64,000 nucleotides of DNA from Amycolatopsis vastitatis (GTDB lineage: Bacteria; Actinomycetota; Actinomycetes; Mycobacteriales; Pseudonocardiaceae). Each line of letters opens with the position of its first letter. Position 1 is the stretch's first letter. The stretch spans positions 124,001-188,000 of the forward strand of contig NZ_NMUL01000031.1 of assembly GCF_002234595.1 (NCBI RefSeq), written 5' to 3'. Under the pieces are notes generated by a model, which was not told the DNA's origin, made no database searches, and saw only the letters and a program-made list of their open reading frames with translations. Positions 7,587 to 16,048 of this stretch are shown here, piece by piece. Position numbers and translations under genes: made by a program.

Positions 7587-8720
7587 TCAACCGCGAGCCG
7601 CGGCCACCGTGGCCGCGGCCGGGGGCATCAGTTTCGGGTATTCCTCCTGGAATTTCCGGATCATCGTGGCGGACGGGATGATCCGGTTCGGGTTGCCCTG
7701 GCTCGTTGCCTGCTTCTCGCCCCAGGCGCCGGCGGCCTTGCGCTGGTCCGGAGTTCCGTGGCTGTGGTAGCAGTCACCGACGGAGGCGTCCAGGTAGGTG
7801 ACCTCCTGCTGGGTGCGGGAGTCCCACCCGAAGCCCTTGGGGTGCGCCACGAAGTAGCCGCCATAGGCGTCGGGGCCCATCTCCGAAGACTCGTTGCGTG
7901 GGTGGTTTTCGTGGGCGAAATCGACCTGGTGGCCGTACTCGTGGCCCACGACAGCCTCCACCGAGACGTCGTCGAACCCGAGGAAGTCGACCGTGTCGAG
8001 CAGGCCGTCACCGAGCGCCACGCGCTTGCCGCCGAGGCTGTCGGCCGGTGCGGAGAACGCGTTCAGGCTGAGCAGCGGGTGGCGGCCGCCCTGCAGGGCC
8101 GGCACTTCGTAGAGCACCTTGGTCGCGAGCGTGGCGGCGTTCTTCACCTTCGCCGGCGCGAGGCCGAGGCTGAAGGTCTGCGCCATCTTCGCCTGGCTGC
8201 CGAGATCGGTGCCCTTCCAGGCGACGAGCTGGATGTTCCAGCTCTCGATGTCCCAGAAGTCGCGCAGCTTGCGGATGGTGTCGGTGGCGCGCGCCGTGTA
8301 CTGGCCGTCGGTGCCGAAGACCTGCGGGGCCTTGTCGGTCGCGACGCCCTGGACGTAGAGCTGGCTGAGCCCCGACAGCGCGCTCATCGCCTGGTTCTCG
8401 AGCGGCGTGAGCTGTGCGGCGAGCTTGTTCGCGTAGGTCAGCAGCGAACCCTCGGTGCAGCCCGGGATCGGGTCCTGCGCGGCCCGGCTCCGCGGGCCGA
8501 TCTGCGGGATCGGCGACTCGATGAGCCGGTCGACGCCGCGCAGCGCGTCCGCGGGCAGGCCGTTGTAGAGGTCGCTGACGTACTGGTACAGCTGCGCGAC
8601 GTCCTGTTCGACGGTGGATGGCGCGGCCGCGGCCGCGGGAACGGCCGTGGCGAGCGCCAGCGCCGCCACGGTGCCCGCTGCCGCGAACGTTTTGCCGAGG
8701 AATCTGGTCCGGTTGGGCAA
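7587..8720 (-). CDS. Secreted HExxH zinc metalloprotease-like protein
   Basis: The 377-residue product starts with a signal peptide (PNRTRFLGKTFAAAGTVAAL, then AVPAAAAAP, a likely cleavage site near residue 34). The zinc-protease signature VVGHEYGHQVDF lies in the second half, followed by acidic residues (NESSEMGPDAYGGYF) that may supply the third ligand. The protease class is inferred from HExxH alone. The start is TTG 8720, preceded by AGAGGGG at 6 bases; an ATG 126 bases further upstream has no ribosome site and would spoil the signal peptide. It ends before two hairpin terminators. Confidence 0.75.
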   Translation of the reverse strand: MPNRTRFLGKTFAAAGTVAALALATAVPAAAAAPSTVEQDVAQLYQYVSDLYNGLPADALRGVDRLIESPIPQIGPRSRAAQDPIPGCTEGSLLTYANKLAAQLTPLENQAMSALSGLSQLYVQGVATDKAPQVFGTDGQYTARATDTIRKLRDFWDIESWNIQLVAWKGTDLGSQAKMAQTFSLGLAPAKVKNAATLATKVLYEVPALQGGRHPLLSLNAFSAPADSLGGKRVALGDGLLDTVDFLGFDDVSVEAVVGHEYGHQVDFAHENHPRNESSEMGPDAYGGYFVAHPKGFGWDSRTQQEVTYLDASVGDCYHSHGTPDQRKAAGAWGEKQATSQGNPNRIIPSATMIRKFQEEYPKLMPPAAATVAAARG

Positions 8721-8918
8721 GGTGGTTCCCCTCTTCTGTCCCGGTTCAAGATCACGAAACACCCCACAGTAGGGCGGTTCTTGACGGTGAAACCGGCGCC
8801 GGGACGAGAACCCCGAGATGGCCCACGTCTTTCGGAGGGTTTTCACCGTGCGGGCATCGGCCGAAAGTACTAGGAGCTGCCCTGTCGGAGGCTCGTAACC
8901 GGTCTGTCCTTTATGGAC

Positions 8919-9896
8919 TCAGCCTCGAGGTGAATCCTCGTAACGGGCGGCGATCGCGGTGGCCCGGTCGCGCAGGGCGGTGCGCAACGACGGCGGGGCC
9001 AGGGCTTCCGCGTCCGTGCCGAGCTGCCACAGCGCCCACTCGGCGTGCCGGGAGTCCTGGAACGTCACCTCCAACCGCAGCCGGCCGTCCGCGTCCGGTT
9101 CCTCGGCGCGGACGGCCACCGCGGTGTTCAGCAAGTCCTCCCGCCGGGCCGGGCGCACCCGGACCAGCACGGTGAGGTGGCCGTCGGAAAGGAACCGCGC
9201 GCAGCGCTGACGCCAGATCCGGGCCAGGTCGACCCGGTTCGGCCGCTCGGCCGGTTCGGGGAGGTCTTCGGCGGCCAGCACCCGTGACAGCCGGTAGGTG
9301 CGGTCCGCGCCGGATCTCGTGGCCAGCAGGTACGTCCGGTCCCGGACGGTGACCAGGCCGATCGGGTCCACCGTGCGCCACCGGGGTGCCTGGTCCGTGG
9401 CGGCGTAGTGGATGCGCAGCTTCTGCCCGGCGAGCACCGCGCGCCGGACCGCCGGCATCGTCGTGCCGGGCAGCTCTTCGGTGACCGCGCGGCGGGAGAG
9501 CAGGTCGGTCTCCGGCTCGACGAGGAACCGCTGGGCCGCGTCGTTCGCCGTGGCCCGGTGGCTTTCCGGCAGCGCGTCGACCACCTTGCGCCTGGCCGAA
9601 GCGAGCGCCGGGCCGAGGCCGAACACCTGCTCGCCACGCCCGGATCCGGCGGCCAGCAAGGCCAGCGCCTCGTCGTGGTTCAGCCCGGTGAGCTCGGTCC
9701 GGAACCCCGGCAGCAACGCGAAACCGCCGTGCCTGCCGCGTTCGGCGTAGACCGGGACGCCCGCCGCGGACAGCGCCTCGATGTCGCGAAGCACGGTCCG
9801 CGTGGACACCTCCAGTTCGCGGGCCAGCGCGTCCGCGGTCAGCCGGCCACGCTGACGCAGCAGGAGCACCAGCGAAACCAGCCGGTCGGCGCGCAT
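8919..9896 (-). CDS. WYL-domain transcriptional regulator (YafY type)
   Basis: The 325-residue protein starts with a DeoR-like winged HTH (RLTADALARELEVSTRTVLRD, residues ~17-37). A WYL domain follows from about residue 140 (LRIHYAATDQAPRWRTVDPIGL), then a WCX-type C-terminal region. WYL proteins bind ligands or nucleic acid and regulate nearby genes. It is divergent from the RidA-family gene, with 87 bases between the starts and an inverted repeat in the gap, so it probably controls itself and that gene. Confidence 0.88.
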   Translation of the reverse strand: MRADRLVSLVLLLRQRGRLTADALARELEVSTRTVLRDIEALSAAGVPVYAERGRHGGFALLPGFRTELTGLNHDEALALLAAGSGRGEQVFGLGPALASARRKVVDALPESHRATANDAAQRFLVEPETDLLSRRAVTEELPGTTMPAVRRAVLAGQKLRIHYAATDQAPRWRTVDPIGLVTVRDRTYLLATRSGADRTYRLSRVLAAEDLPEPAERPNRVDLARIWRQRCARFLSDGHLTVLVRVRPARREDLLNTAVAVRAEEPDADGRLRLEVTFQDSRHAEWALWQLGTDAEALAPPSLRTALRDRATAIAARYEDSPRG

Positions 9897-9918
9897 GGCG
9901 AAACCCTAGCGAATACCC

Positions 9919-9933
9919 GACACAGGATGTCGT
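9919..9933. promoter_or_regulatory. Candidate WYL-regulator operator
   Basis: CGACA (9919-9923) and TGTCG (9929-9933) are perfect inverted copies with a 5-base spacer, located between the divergent WYL and RidA genes. The assignment to the WYL protein is inferred from position. Confidence 0.4.
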
Positions 9934-9983
9934 GATTCACCGAGAGGCTCCCGCAGGTACTCGACGAACCGAATGGAGCTGAA

Positions 9984-10385
9984 GTGGCAGTGGAACGAAC
10001 CGCGGTCAACCCGGTGACGTGGTCGCTGGAGATGGGGTTCAACCAGGGTGAACTCGTCTCCGGGCACACGCGGACCCTGTACTGCTCGGGGCAGACCGCG
10101 ATGAACGGCGACGGCAAGCCCGAGCACGACGGCGACCCGGCCGCCCAGCTGGCGCTGAGCCTCGACAACCTCGAGGCCGTGCTCGGCGAGGCCGGCATGT
10201 CGCTGGCGAACCTCGTCCGGCTGAACGTCTACACCACCGACGTCGACCTGCTGTTCCCGCACTACGGCGTGCTGGCGTCGCGGCTGGGCGCCGCCGGGGT
10301 GGCCCCCGCCACGACGTTGCTCGGGGTGACCCGGCTGGCGATCCCCGGCCAGCTGGTCGAGCTGGAGGGAACCGCCGTCGCGTGA
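9984..10385 (+). CDS. RidA family protein
   Basis: This 133-residue YjgF/YER057c/UK114-fold protein contains YCSGQTAMNGDGKPEHDGD, LSLDNLEAVLGEAGMSLANL and the C-terminal VELEGTAVA. Classical RidA proteins deaminate reactive enamines/imines made by PLP enzymes; many subgroups have other roles. The usual catalytic Arg region is partly altered (VTRLAIPGQLVELEG), so activity is not assured. GTG 9984 follows GGAG by 5 bases. It is divergent from the WYL regulator. Confidence 0.85.
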   Translation: MAVERTAVNPVTWSLEMGFNQGELVSGHTRTLYCSGQTAMNGDGKPEHDGDPAAQLALSLDNLEAVLGEAGMSLANLVRLNVYTTDVDLLFPHYGVLASRLGAAGVAPATTLLGVTRLAIPGQLVELEGTAVA

Positions 10386-10388
10386 GAC

Positions 10389-10424
10389 GGCCTCGCCGCC
10401 CGTGCCGGCGCGGGCGGCGAGGCC
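10389..10424. terminator. Bidirectional terminator
   Basis: GGCCTCGCCGCCCG (10389-10402) pairs perfectly with 10411-10424 around an 8-base loop, then TTATT. It separates the convergent RidA and methyltransferase genes. Confidence 0.8.
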
Positions 10425-11303
10425 TTATTCCTTCTGCGCCACCCCGGCGAGGACGATGGATTCGCTCGCCTCGCCGAGATCCGGCGTCTCGTCGGTGACC
10501 GTCGCTTCTTCGGGGTGCCACAGCGGTGTCCAGGTCAGGCCGGGCTCGATCATCCGGAAGTCCCCGAACAGTTCCCGGATCTGCTGCCGCGTCCGCCAGA
10601 TGACCGGGTTGCCCGCGCCGTCGTACATCGTTTTGATGTCCTCCAGCATGCCGGCGAACTCGTCCGGTATTCCTTCGCCGGTGACGTGCGAAATGCCCAG
10701 GTACGAGCCGGGGGCCAGCAGGTCGCGGTAGGTGGCGACGAGCTGGGGCCCGAGGTCGGCGGATTCAGGGCTGTCCGGGGACGGCAGCTGCTGGATGTGG
10801 AGCACCGCGATCATCAGGAGCGCGACCGGCCGGTCCAGGTCGATGACACCGGTTTCCGCGATCCTTTCCCACAGGCGTCCGGGATCGCGCAGGTCCCCGT
10901 GGATGGCGGTGTGCCGCTCTTCGTCGCCGTACTGGCGCAGCAGGCTGCGGGAGTGCGCGACGGCGACCGGTTCGTGGTCGACGTAGGCGACGCGCACCTC
11001 GCCGGGAGCCACCTGGTCGGCGACTTCATGGGCGTGCCCCATCGTCGGCACGCCCGACCCGAGGTCGACGAACTGCCGGATCCCCCGTTTCGTCAGGTGC
11101 CGGACGAGCCGGTGGAGGAACAGCCGGTTGGACCGGGCGATCGGGCGCAGGATCGGGAACTTGCCGAGCAGTTGTTCGGCGAACCGGCGATCGATTTCCC
11201 AGTTGGTGTCGCCGCCGAGGAAGTAGTCGTAGATCCGGGCGACGCTGGGCTGGCTGAGGTCGACGCCGGCCGGGGGAAATGGTTCGCTGTCCGCAGTCGT
11301 CAC
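10425..11303 (-). CDS. SAM-dependent methyltransferase, DUF574 type
   Basis: The 292-residue protein has the family opening PSVARIYDYFLGGDTNWEIDR, then RQFVDLGSGVPTMGHAHEVA (SAM-binding glycine loop), VAYVDHEPVAVAHSR and PVALLMIAVLH. This is the actinobacterial DUF574/Methyltransf_19 family, which is greatly expanded in Streptomyces and relatives; targets are mostly unknown. It lies just downstream of an XRE/DUF5753 regulator and DUF397 protein on the same strand (67-base gap), a frequent grouping in actinomycetes. Confidence 0.88.
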   Translation of the reverse strand: MTTADSEPFPPAGVDLSQPSVARIYDYFLGGDTNWEIDRRFAEQLLGKFPILRPIARSNRLFLHRLVRHLTKRGIRQFVDLGSGVPTMGHAHEVADQVAPGEVRVAYVDHEPVAVAHSRSLLRQYGDEERHTAIHGDLRDPGRLWERIAETGVIDLDRPVALLMIAVLHIQQLPSPDSPESADLGPQLVATYRDLLAPGSYLGISHVTGEGIPDEFAGMLEDIKTMYDGAGNPVIWRTRQQIRELFGDFRMIEPGLTWTPLWHPEEATVTDETPDLGEASESIVLAGVAQKE

Positions 11304-11370
11304 TTTTCCGCTCCCGTGGCGTGTGTGGTCGGATCATCTTATTCGGGCCGTTTGCCCGGTGCAGGCGGCA

Positions 11371-12318
11371 TCAGGGTGACCCCTGGCACCGGTCGAGTGC
11401 TTTTTCGAGGACTTCGCGTGTCTGCTCGGTTCCGAGCGCGGATTCGCGCAGGCGGTTCCAGCACTCGTAGAGGTGGTCGATGTCCAATCCGCCCGGATCG
11501 GTCGTCACCAATGTGCGCAGGAGATCGCTGTAACCGAGCGGCGGTTCCGGTTCCGCGAACTCCATGATCGTGAAATCGGGGTTGACGTGCAGGCGGTGCG
11601 CGTACGGGACCACGCGGACGTCGATGTTCGGATTCCGGTCGGAAAGCGCGAGGAGATGCTTCAGCTGGTCGACGGCGACGTACTTGTTCACGGTTTCGCA
11701 CTGGACGAGCCGTTCGACCGCGCTTTCGCTGATCAGGAATTCGTACCGGCAGCCGGGATTCTCCGTGAACGCCCTGATCGTGCGCGCCGCCCGTTCGGTG
11801 ACCGCGTTGGCGATGTCGTCGACGTCGTGTTCGGCGAACTGCGCGATCATGTAGCTCTCGGCCTGCAGGAGGCCCTTCAGGCGCTCGCCGGTCCAGCTCA
11901 GGATCGCGGTCGCGGACGGTTCGTACCTCAGGATCCGGCGGAACCACGGCGCGCCGGACTCGATCAGGTGCCGGTCGCGTTCCTCCCGCCCGCGCTCGTT
12001 GACGGCGTTCATCCGGCGGAGCTCGGCTTCCTCCGCGGGAGTGGCACCGAGGGCCGTCAGCACCTTCTCGAGGACGCTCGCGCTGAGGTTGTACCCCTTC
12101 TCCAGCCGGGAGATCACGGTCTGGTGGTACTTGATCCGCTCGGCCAGCTCGGTCTGGGTCAGCCCGGCCCGGCGGCGCAGGATGCGGACCTTGAGACCGA
12201 GCTGCCGGCGCAGCTCGTTGTCGTCCGGTGAGGAGGAGGGCGCCCGCGCCACTTCAGGTCGTCCAATCGGGAGGGATGGTGCCCCCGATGATAGGGGGCT
12301 GGGCCACCGGAGAAGCAC
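11371..12318 (-). CDS. Helix-turn-helix regulator with DUF5753 domain
   Basis: An XRE-type HTH (LRRRAGLTQTELAERIKYHQ, then ISRLEKG) is followed by a ~180-residue DUF5753 domain (LKGLLQAESYMIAQF ... DPGGLDIDHLYECWNRLRES). Such proteins pair with DUF397 proteins in actinomycetes and are linked to development and antibiotic production. The frame begins at GTG 12318, but GTG 12252 (VARAPSSSPDDNE) may be the true start; neither has a strong ribosome site. It lies 48 bases downstream of the DUF397 gene. Confidence 0.85.
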   Translation of the reverse strand: MLLRWPSPLSSGAPSLPIGRPEVARAPSSSPDDNELRRQLGLKVRILRRRAGLTQTELAERIKYHQTVISRLEKGYNLSASVLEKVLTALGATPAEEAELRRMNAVNERGREERDRHLIESGAPWFRRILRYEPSATAILSWTGERLKGLLQAESYMIAQFAEHDVDDIANAVTERAARTIRAFTENPGCRYEFLISESAVERLVQCETVNKYVAVDQLKHLLALSDRNPNIDVRVVPYAHRLHVNPDFTIMEFAEPEPPLGYSDLLRTLVTTDPGGLDIDHLYECWNRLRESALGTEQTREVLEKALDRCQGSP

Positions 12319-12366
12319 GGTGAGCTGACCGCGCGGCCACCCCGCCGAGAGGGGACCCGGCGGGGA

Positions 12367-12606
12367 TCACCCGCGCCGGAAGCCGCCTCGGTCCAGGCCG
12401 CGGGTGAAGGCGTCCCACTCGGCCGTGGTGAACACGAGGACCGGGCCGCCGTCCAGTTTCGTGTCCCTGAGCGCGACCAGGCCGGGCCTGCTGAAGTTGA
12501 GCTCGACGCAGTCGCCCTGGTCGGGGCCGCACAGCGCGCTCCGCTGCCAGCCGGCCGTGTCGAACGCGGCCCCGGCGGCCATCGGGTCGTAGCTGCGGAT
12601 GTCCAT
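12367..12606 (-). CDS. DUF397 protein
   Basis: The 79-residue protein contains WQRSALCGPDQGDCVELNF and FTTAEWDAFTRGLDRGGF, the two halves of the DUF397 domain (S..CVEV... and W.AF..G..G.F). DUF397 proteins are small partners of XRE/DUF5753 regulators in actinomycetes. Its upstream position in a probable operon with the XRE gene supports that pairing. Confidence 0.88.
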   Translation of the reverse strand: MDIRSYDPMAAGAAFDTAGWQRSALCGPDQGDCVELNFSRPGLVALRDTKLDGGPVLVFTTAEWDAFTRGLDRGGFRRG

Positions 12607-13301
12607 GTCTCCCCCTGTGTCAAGCGGAAGTGGCAGGTTCGAATATGGGACTTATTCAGTCTTGGATCCCGCATATTCCGATGGCAAGCGAGCGGGCGGA
12701 ATTGCTGCCGGGACGTGGGAAAGTTTCACTCGAATGGCGCGTTGCGCGCGAAGCTGCACGTGCGTGTGCAGATGCCGATGGGTCTGCCGGTGCGGTCTGC
12801 ATATTCCGCCGTGGATCTGAATATTTCCCGTTTTCGGCCGAGTGCTGCCGGGGGAGTAGTGGTCGCTACGCCGTTGTGGTGAGCCGCGTGTCCGCCGGGT
12901 GGCACCGATGGTGGTGGCGCGGTGGGCCAACGGTGCAGGTCACCGTCGCGAAAGTGTGACACCTTGGTGCTTTCGGGTGAGGTCCGGAGGTGCCGGACCG
13001 CGCGGCCGTGCCGTGCGCATCGCCCTGATCGAACCGCTAAGTTGGGATTTCACGCGCGCCGGTCGCGCACCCCCGTTCCTCTTTCCCCGGAGTGCCCGAC
13101 ATGCGATTCATTCTTCCGCCCGACCTGCCGGGTCCTGTCCGGATCGGTGCCGGGAAGCCGCGGGGCTGACCGGCGGGCGGAAAGCCGCGGAACTCGCCGT
13201 CGCGGGCGAGCGACCACGCGGACACGCAGAAGCAAGGCGAACCACTTGTGCGCCGGCCGGCGCCCGGCGCCGGCGCGCCCGAACCCCCGGAAGGGCAGCT
13301 T
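12607..13301. other. AT-richer intergenic region upstream of the DUF397 gene
   Basis: No gene is supported on either strand. The first ~230 bases are unusually AT-rich and contain two exact copies of GCATATTCCG (12671, 12799), CGAATATGGG at 12640 and TGAATATTTCC at 12818. These could be regulator or Lsr2 sites. The rest is GC-rich without family sequence. Confidence 0.5.
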
Positions 13302-14051
13302 GTGAGTTCCCGCGGACCGCGGCGATCCCGCCGCACCAGGGGGCGGACCGCACTGGGGAGACTTCCGTCGACCGCGGAGTTCGACACCGCCGAGAAGAAG
13401 TCCCCGCTCACCCCCGACGAACGCAAGCTGGTGCTGTTCCTGCTGGTCGCCCTGGCCGACGACCGCGAGAGCCTCGCCAGGACGCGGCGGCGTCTCGTCG
13501 ACGCCTACGGGGAACGGGAGGGGCATTGGTGCGCCGGCAAGACCCCGGACGCGCTGCTGCACCTGCTGGCCAAGTCCCTCGGGCAGGCGGCGGCGAACCC
13601 GCCGCCGTGGGACCGGGTCGCCGACATCGTCAACGTCGCGGTGCCGGCGGCGCGCCGGGCGGTCGTGCTGGGCCAGGCCGCGGCCTTGTCCGCGCGGATC
13701 GCCGGGGAGGAGCGGCCGGTCCGCGACTACGACGGGCCGTTCTCGGTGCCGCCCTGGATCGACGAGCCGGTGGTCACCGTCGAAATGATCCGGGACGGCA
13801 TCGAGACCGGCCCGGAGGTGGCTTGTGAACTCGACGGCAAGCTCGAGGAGCTCAACACGGCCCTCGACGCGGAACGGGCCGACAACTGGAAGTTCCGGTC
13901 GGAGAACCAGCGGCTGCGGAGCCTGCTCGAGCAACTGCTGCGGGAAAAGTATCCCGGCGCTTCCGCGGACACGGTCCGGCAGCTGATCGACGAACGGCTT
14001 CGCGCCGTCATCACCGCCGACCCGCCCCATCCCCGGACGTTGCACGGGTGA
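13302..14051 (+). CDS. Hypothetical protein with C-terminal coiled coil
   Basis: The 249-residue protein is not assigned to a family. It has a basic N-terminus (SSRGPRRSRRTRGRT), an Ala-rich helical middle and a probable coiled coil near residues 180-215 (LDGKLEELNTALDAERADNW, FRSENQRLRSLLEQLL) that could mediate dimerisation. Codon use is normal for the region. The start is GTG 13302 after GGAAGGGC; an upstream in-frame ATG at 13248 adds only low-complexity Pro/Ala/Gly sequence. It may be co-transcribed with the small gene at 14164. Confidence 0.65.
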   Translation: MSSRGPRRSRRTRGRTALGRLPSTAEFDTAEKKSPLTPDERKLVLFLLVALADDRESLARTRRRLVDAYGEREGHWCAGKTPDALLHLLAKSLGQAAANPPPWDRVADIVNVAVPAARRAVVLGQAAALSARIAGEERPVRDYDGPFSVPPWIDEPVVTVEMIRDGIETGPEVACELDGKLEELNTALDAERADNWKFRSENQRLRSLLEQLLREKYPGASADTVRQLIDERLRAVITADPPHPRTLHG

Positions 14052-14163
14052 TCCCCGTGACCTGTGAAGGGAGTGAAAGACACTGATGCGCGATTCGGGA
14101 GCGCAATAGCCGCCGACCAGTGAAACGGAAGTGCCCGGATACCTATCGAGGAATGAGAACGTC

Positions 14164-14439
14164 ATGCCCGCCGAACACCGCGCCCGAAACTGCCGCGTCG
14201 TCGCCGCCCGGATCCGGCTCGGCGTTCCCCGCGCCGACGGACGCCGGGTGGGAGAACGCGACCGGCAGGTCCATTTCGTCGCGTTGCCCGCGGACAAGCC
14301 GGTTCCGCTGGTGCTGAGAACCCTGTGCGGGGATCCGCTGGCCCGGGAGGCGACGGATCTGCTCGACTCCGTCGCGGGAATGCCCTGTGTCCGCTGCCTG
14401 GCATCGGTGCCGCCGGCGGCGGACGCCGGGGCTCCCTGA
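14164..14439 (+). CDS. Small protein with Cys-pair C-terminus
   Basis: The 91-residue protein has RVVAARIRLGVPRADGRRV followed by ALPADKPVPLVLRTLCGDPL and VAGMPCVRCLAS. The CG plus CVRC arrangement could bind a metal such as zinc. I do not recognise a named family, but the third-position GC bias and the structured C-terminus argue that it is real. ATG 14164 is preferred over ATG 14131, with GAGGA 10-15 bases upstream. Confidence 0.55.
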   Translation: MPAEHRARNCRVVAARIRLGVPRADGRRVGERDRQVHFVALPADKPVPLVLRTLCGDPLAREATDLLDSVAGMPCVRCLASVPPAADAGAP

Positions 14440-14484
14440 CAACACTCCACTGTGGACGGTTTGGCCGCCGGCCGCGACCGGTCC

Positions 14485-14537
14485 TTGACACGCGACCCTT
14501 GTCATTCATACATTCAGTGTCTCTTTGTATGAATGAC
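14485..14537 (+). promoter_or_regulatory. Promoter and TetR-type operator of the FAD-enzyme operon
   Basis: A perfect TTGACA (14485-14490) is followed 18 bases later by TACATT (14509-14514). A perfect 12-bp inverted repeat, GTCATTCATACA (14501-14512) and its complement (14526-14537), has a 13-base spacer and covers the -10 and the start region. A dimeric repressor bound here would block RNA polymerase. The TetR gene at 17156 is the obvious candidate. Confidence 0.75.
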
Positions 14538-14554
14538 GTGGGGAGTTGGTCCGC

Positions 14555-16048
14555 ATGCGGCTCGGCAAGACCGCCGTCGTCCTCGGGGGCAGTGCCGCCG
14601 GTCTGTGCGCCGCCGGGGCGCTCGCCGGGCGCTTCGACCGGGTGCTGGTCCTGGAACGCGACGAGCTTCCGGCCGGCGCCGAGCACCGCCGCGGCGTGCC
14701 GCAGAGCAAGCACCCGCACTTCCTGCTGAACTCGGGACGGCGCGCGATCGGGGCGCTCTTCCCCGGGTTCGAGGACGACCTCATCGCCGCCGGCGGGCTG
14801 CATCTGATGCCGTCCATGGACGCCGCCTACCTCGACGGCGAGGGGTGGTCGGCCCGCAAGCGCGGGTCGATGACCATGGTCTACGGCTCGCGGATCCTCA
14901 TCGAGCGGGTGCTGCGGGACAAGGTGCGGGAGCTGGCCAACGTGACTGTCCGCGAAGGGGTCACGGTCACCGGCCTGTCCACGCGGGGCGGCGGCACGGC
15001 GGGCGGCGGCGTCACCGGGGTCGAGTTCACCGCTTCCACCGGCGACGAGCACGTCGAGGCCGACCTCGTCGTGGACGCGCTGGGCCGCGGCTCTTCGGTG
15101 GGCGACTGGCTGGCGGCCGCGGGCTGGTCGCGGCCCGAAATCCAAACCCTCGACGCGAAGGTGACCTACACCTCGCGCTGGTACGACCTGCCCGCGCCGC
15201 GGCCCGCGTCCTGGTGGTGGCAGCACCTGGTGATCATGCCGACCCCGGACAAGGGCGAACACCCCGCCGAGCACGAGTTCCTGGTCAACTTCTTCCCGAT
15301 CGAAGGCAACCGCGTCATCGCGTGCATGGGCTCGTGGGGTCTCGAAATGCCTCGCAACACCGAAGCGTTCGTCGAGACGGCGCGCCGGGTGCGAACGCCG
15401 TTGTTCGCCGCCGCGATGGATCGGTGCGAGCCCGTCTCGGAAGTCCACCTGACCCGGTCGACCGGCAACAAGTGGCGGCGCTACGACCGCCTGCGCACCC
15501 CGCCGGCCGGCCTTGTGTTCGTCGGCGACTCGATCTGCGCGTTCAACCCGTTCTACGCACAGGGGATCAGCTCGGCGGCGGCTTCGGCCCTGTTGCTGCG
15601 CGGCCACCTCGCCCGCGCGGGGCGGCTCGACGACAAGTTCTCCGCGCGGTTCCTCGCCGCGCAGCGCAAGCTGCTCCGCGTGCCGTGGCGCTTGGCGATG
15701 GCCAGGGACCAGGGGTACGCGTGCGCGGTGGGCACCGAGCAGCTGCCGGAGTGGCGGCGCCGCATCGTCGCGGCCGTGTCCGCCCCGGCGTTCAGTCTCA
15801 TCGTGGGGGCCGCGCGGGAGTACGACGTGGTCGACGAGCACTTCGCCAAGGTGTTCAACCTCGACGAGTCGCTGGGCGAGATGATGCGCAACCCGCGCGT
15901 GCTCGCCGGGCTCGTGCGCTACCGCGTCCGGGCGGCACTGGGCAAGCACCGCGTGCCCTTCGGGTTCGACCCGCAGGCCGAACCGCCGGCCACCGACTAC
16001 TCACCCGGCGCCCGCGAAAGCAGCGTGACGACAGCGGTGGCGAGGTGA
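14555..16048 (+). CDS. FAD-dependent oxidoreductase
   Basis: The 497-residue flavoprotein opens with TAVVLGGSAAGLCAAGALAG (Rossmann FAD motif). It has the FAD motif GLVFVGDSICAFNPFYAQGI near residue 325 and a middle with LVVDALGRGS. The layout is that of the geranylgeranyl-reductase/halogenase-like superfamily, and the long C-terminal helical part is typical of secondary-metabolite oxidoreductases. No halogenase WxWxIP motif is visible. ATG 14555 is chosen over TTG 14546 because GGGAG sits 9 bases upstream. It overlaps the next gene by four bases and lies behind a TetR-type operator. Confidence 0.82.
   Translation: MRLGKTAVVLGGSAAGLCAAGALAGRFDRVLVLERDELPAGAEHRRGVPQSKHPHFLLNSGRRAIGALFPGFEDDLIAAGGLHLMPSMDAAYLDGEGWSARKRGSMTMVYGSRILIERVLRDKVRELANVTVREGVTVTGLSTRGGGTAGGGVTGVEFTASTGDEHVEADLVVDALGRGSSVGDWLAAAGWSRPEIQTLDAKVTYTSRWYDLPAPRPASWWWQHLVIMPTPDKGEHPAEHEFLVNFFPIEGNRVIACMGSWGLEMPRNTEAFVETARRVRTPLFAAAMDRCEPVSEVHLTRSTGNKWRRYDRLRTPPAGLVFVGDSICAFNPFYAQGISSAAASALLLRGHLARAGRLDDKFSARFLAAQRKLLRVPWRLAMARDQGYACAVGTEQLPEWRRRIVAAVSAPAFSLIVGAAREYDVVDEHFAKVFNLDESLGEMMRNPRVLAGLVRYRVRAALGKHRVPFGFDPQAEPPATDYSPGARESSVTTAVAR

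Noticed and set aside
7270..7590. A minus-strand frame across the tRNA genes
   Set aside because: It reads the complement of tRNA-Gln, tRNA-Glu and terminators, which explain the sequence.
14555..16048. Flavin-dependent tryptophan halogenase
   Set aside because: The FAD motifs fit the wider superfamily, but the halogenase WxWxIP motif was not seen.
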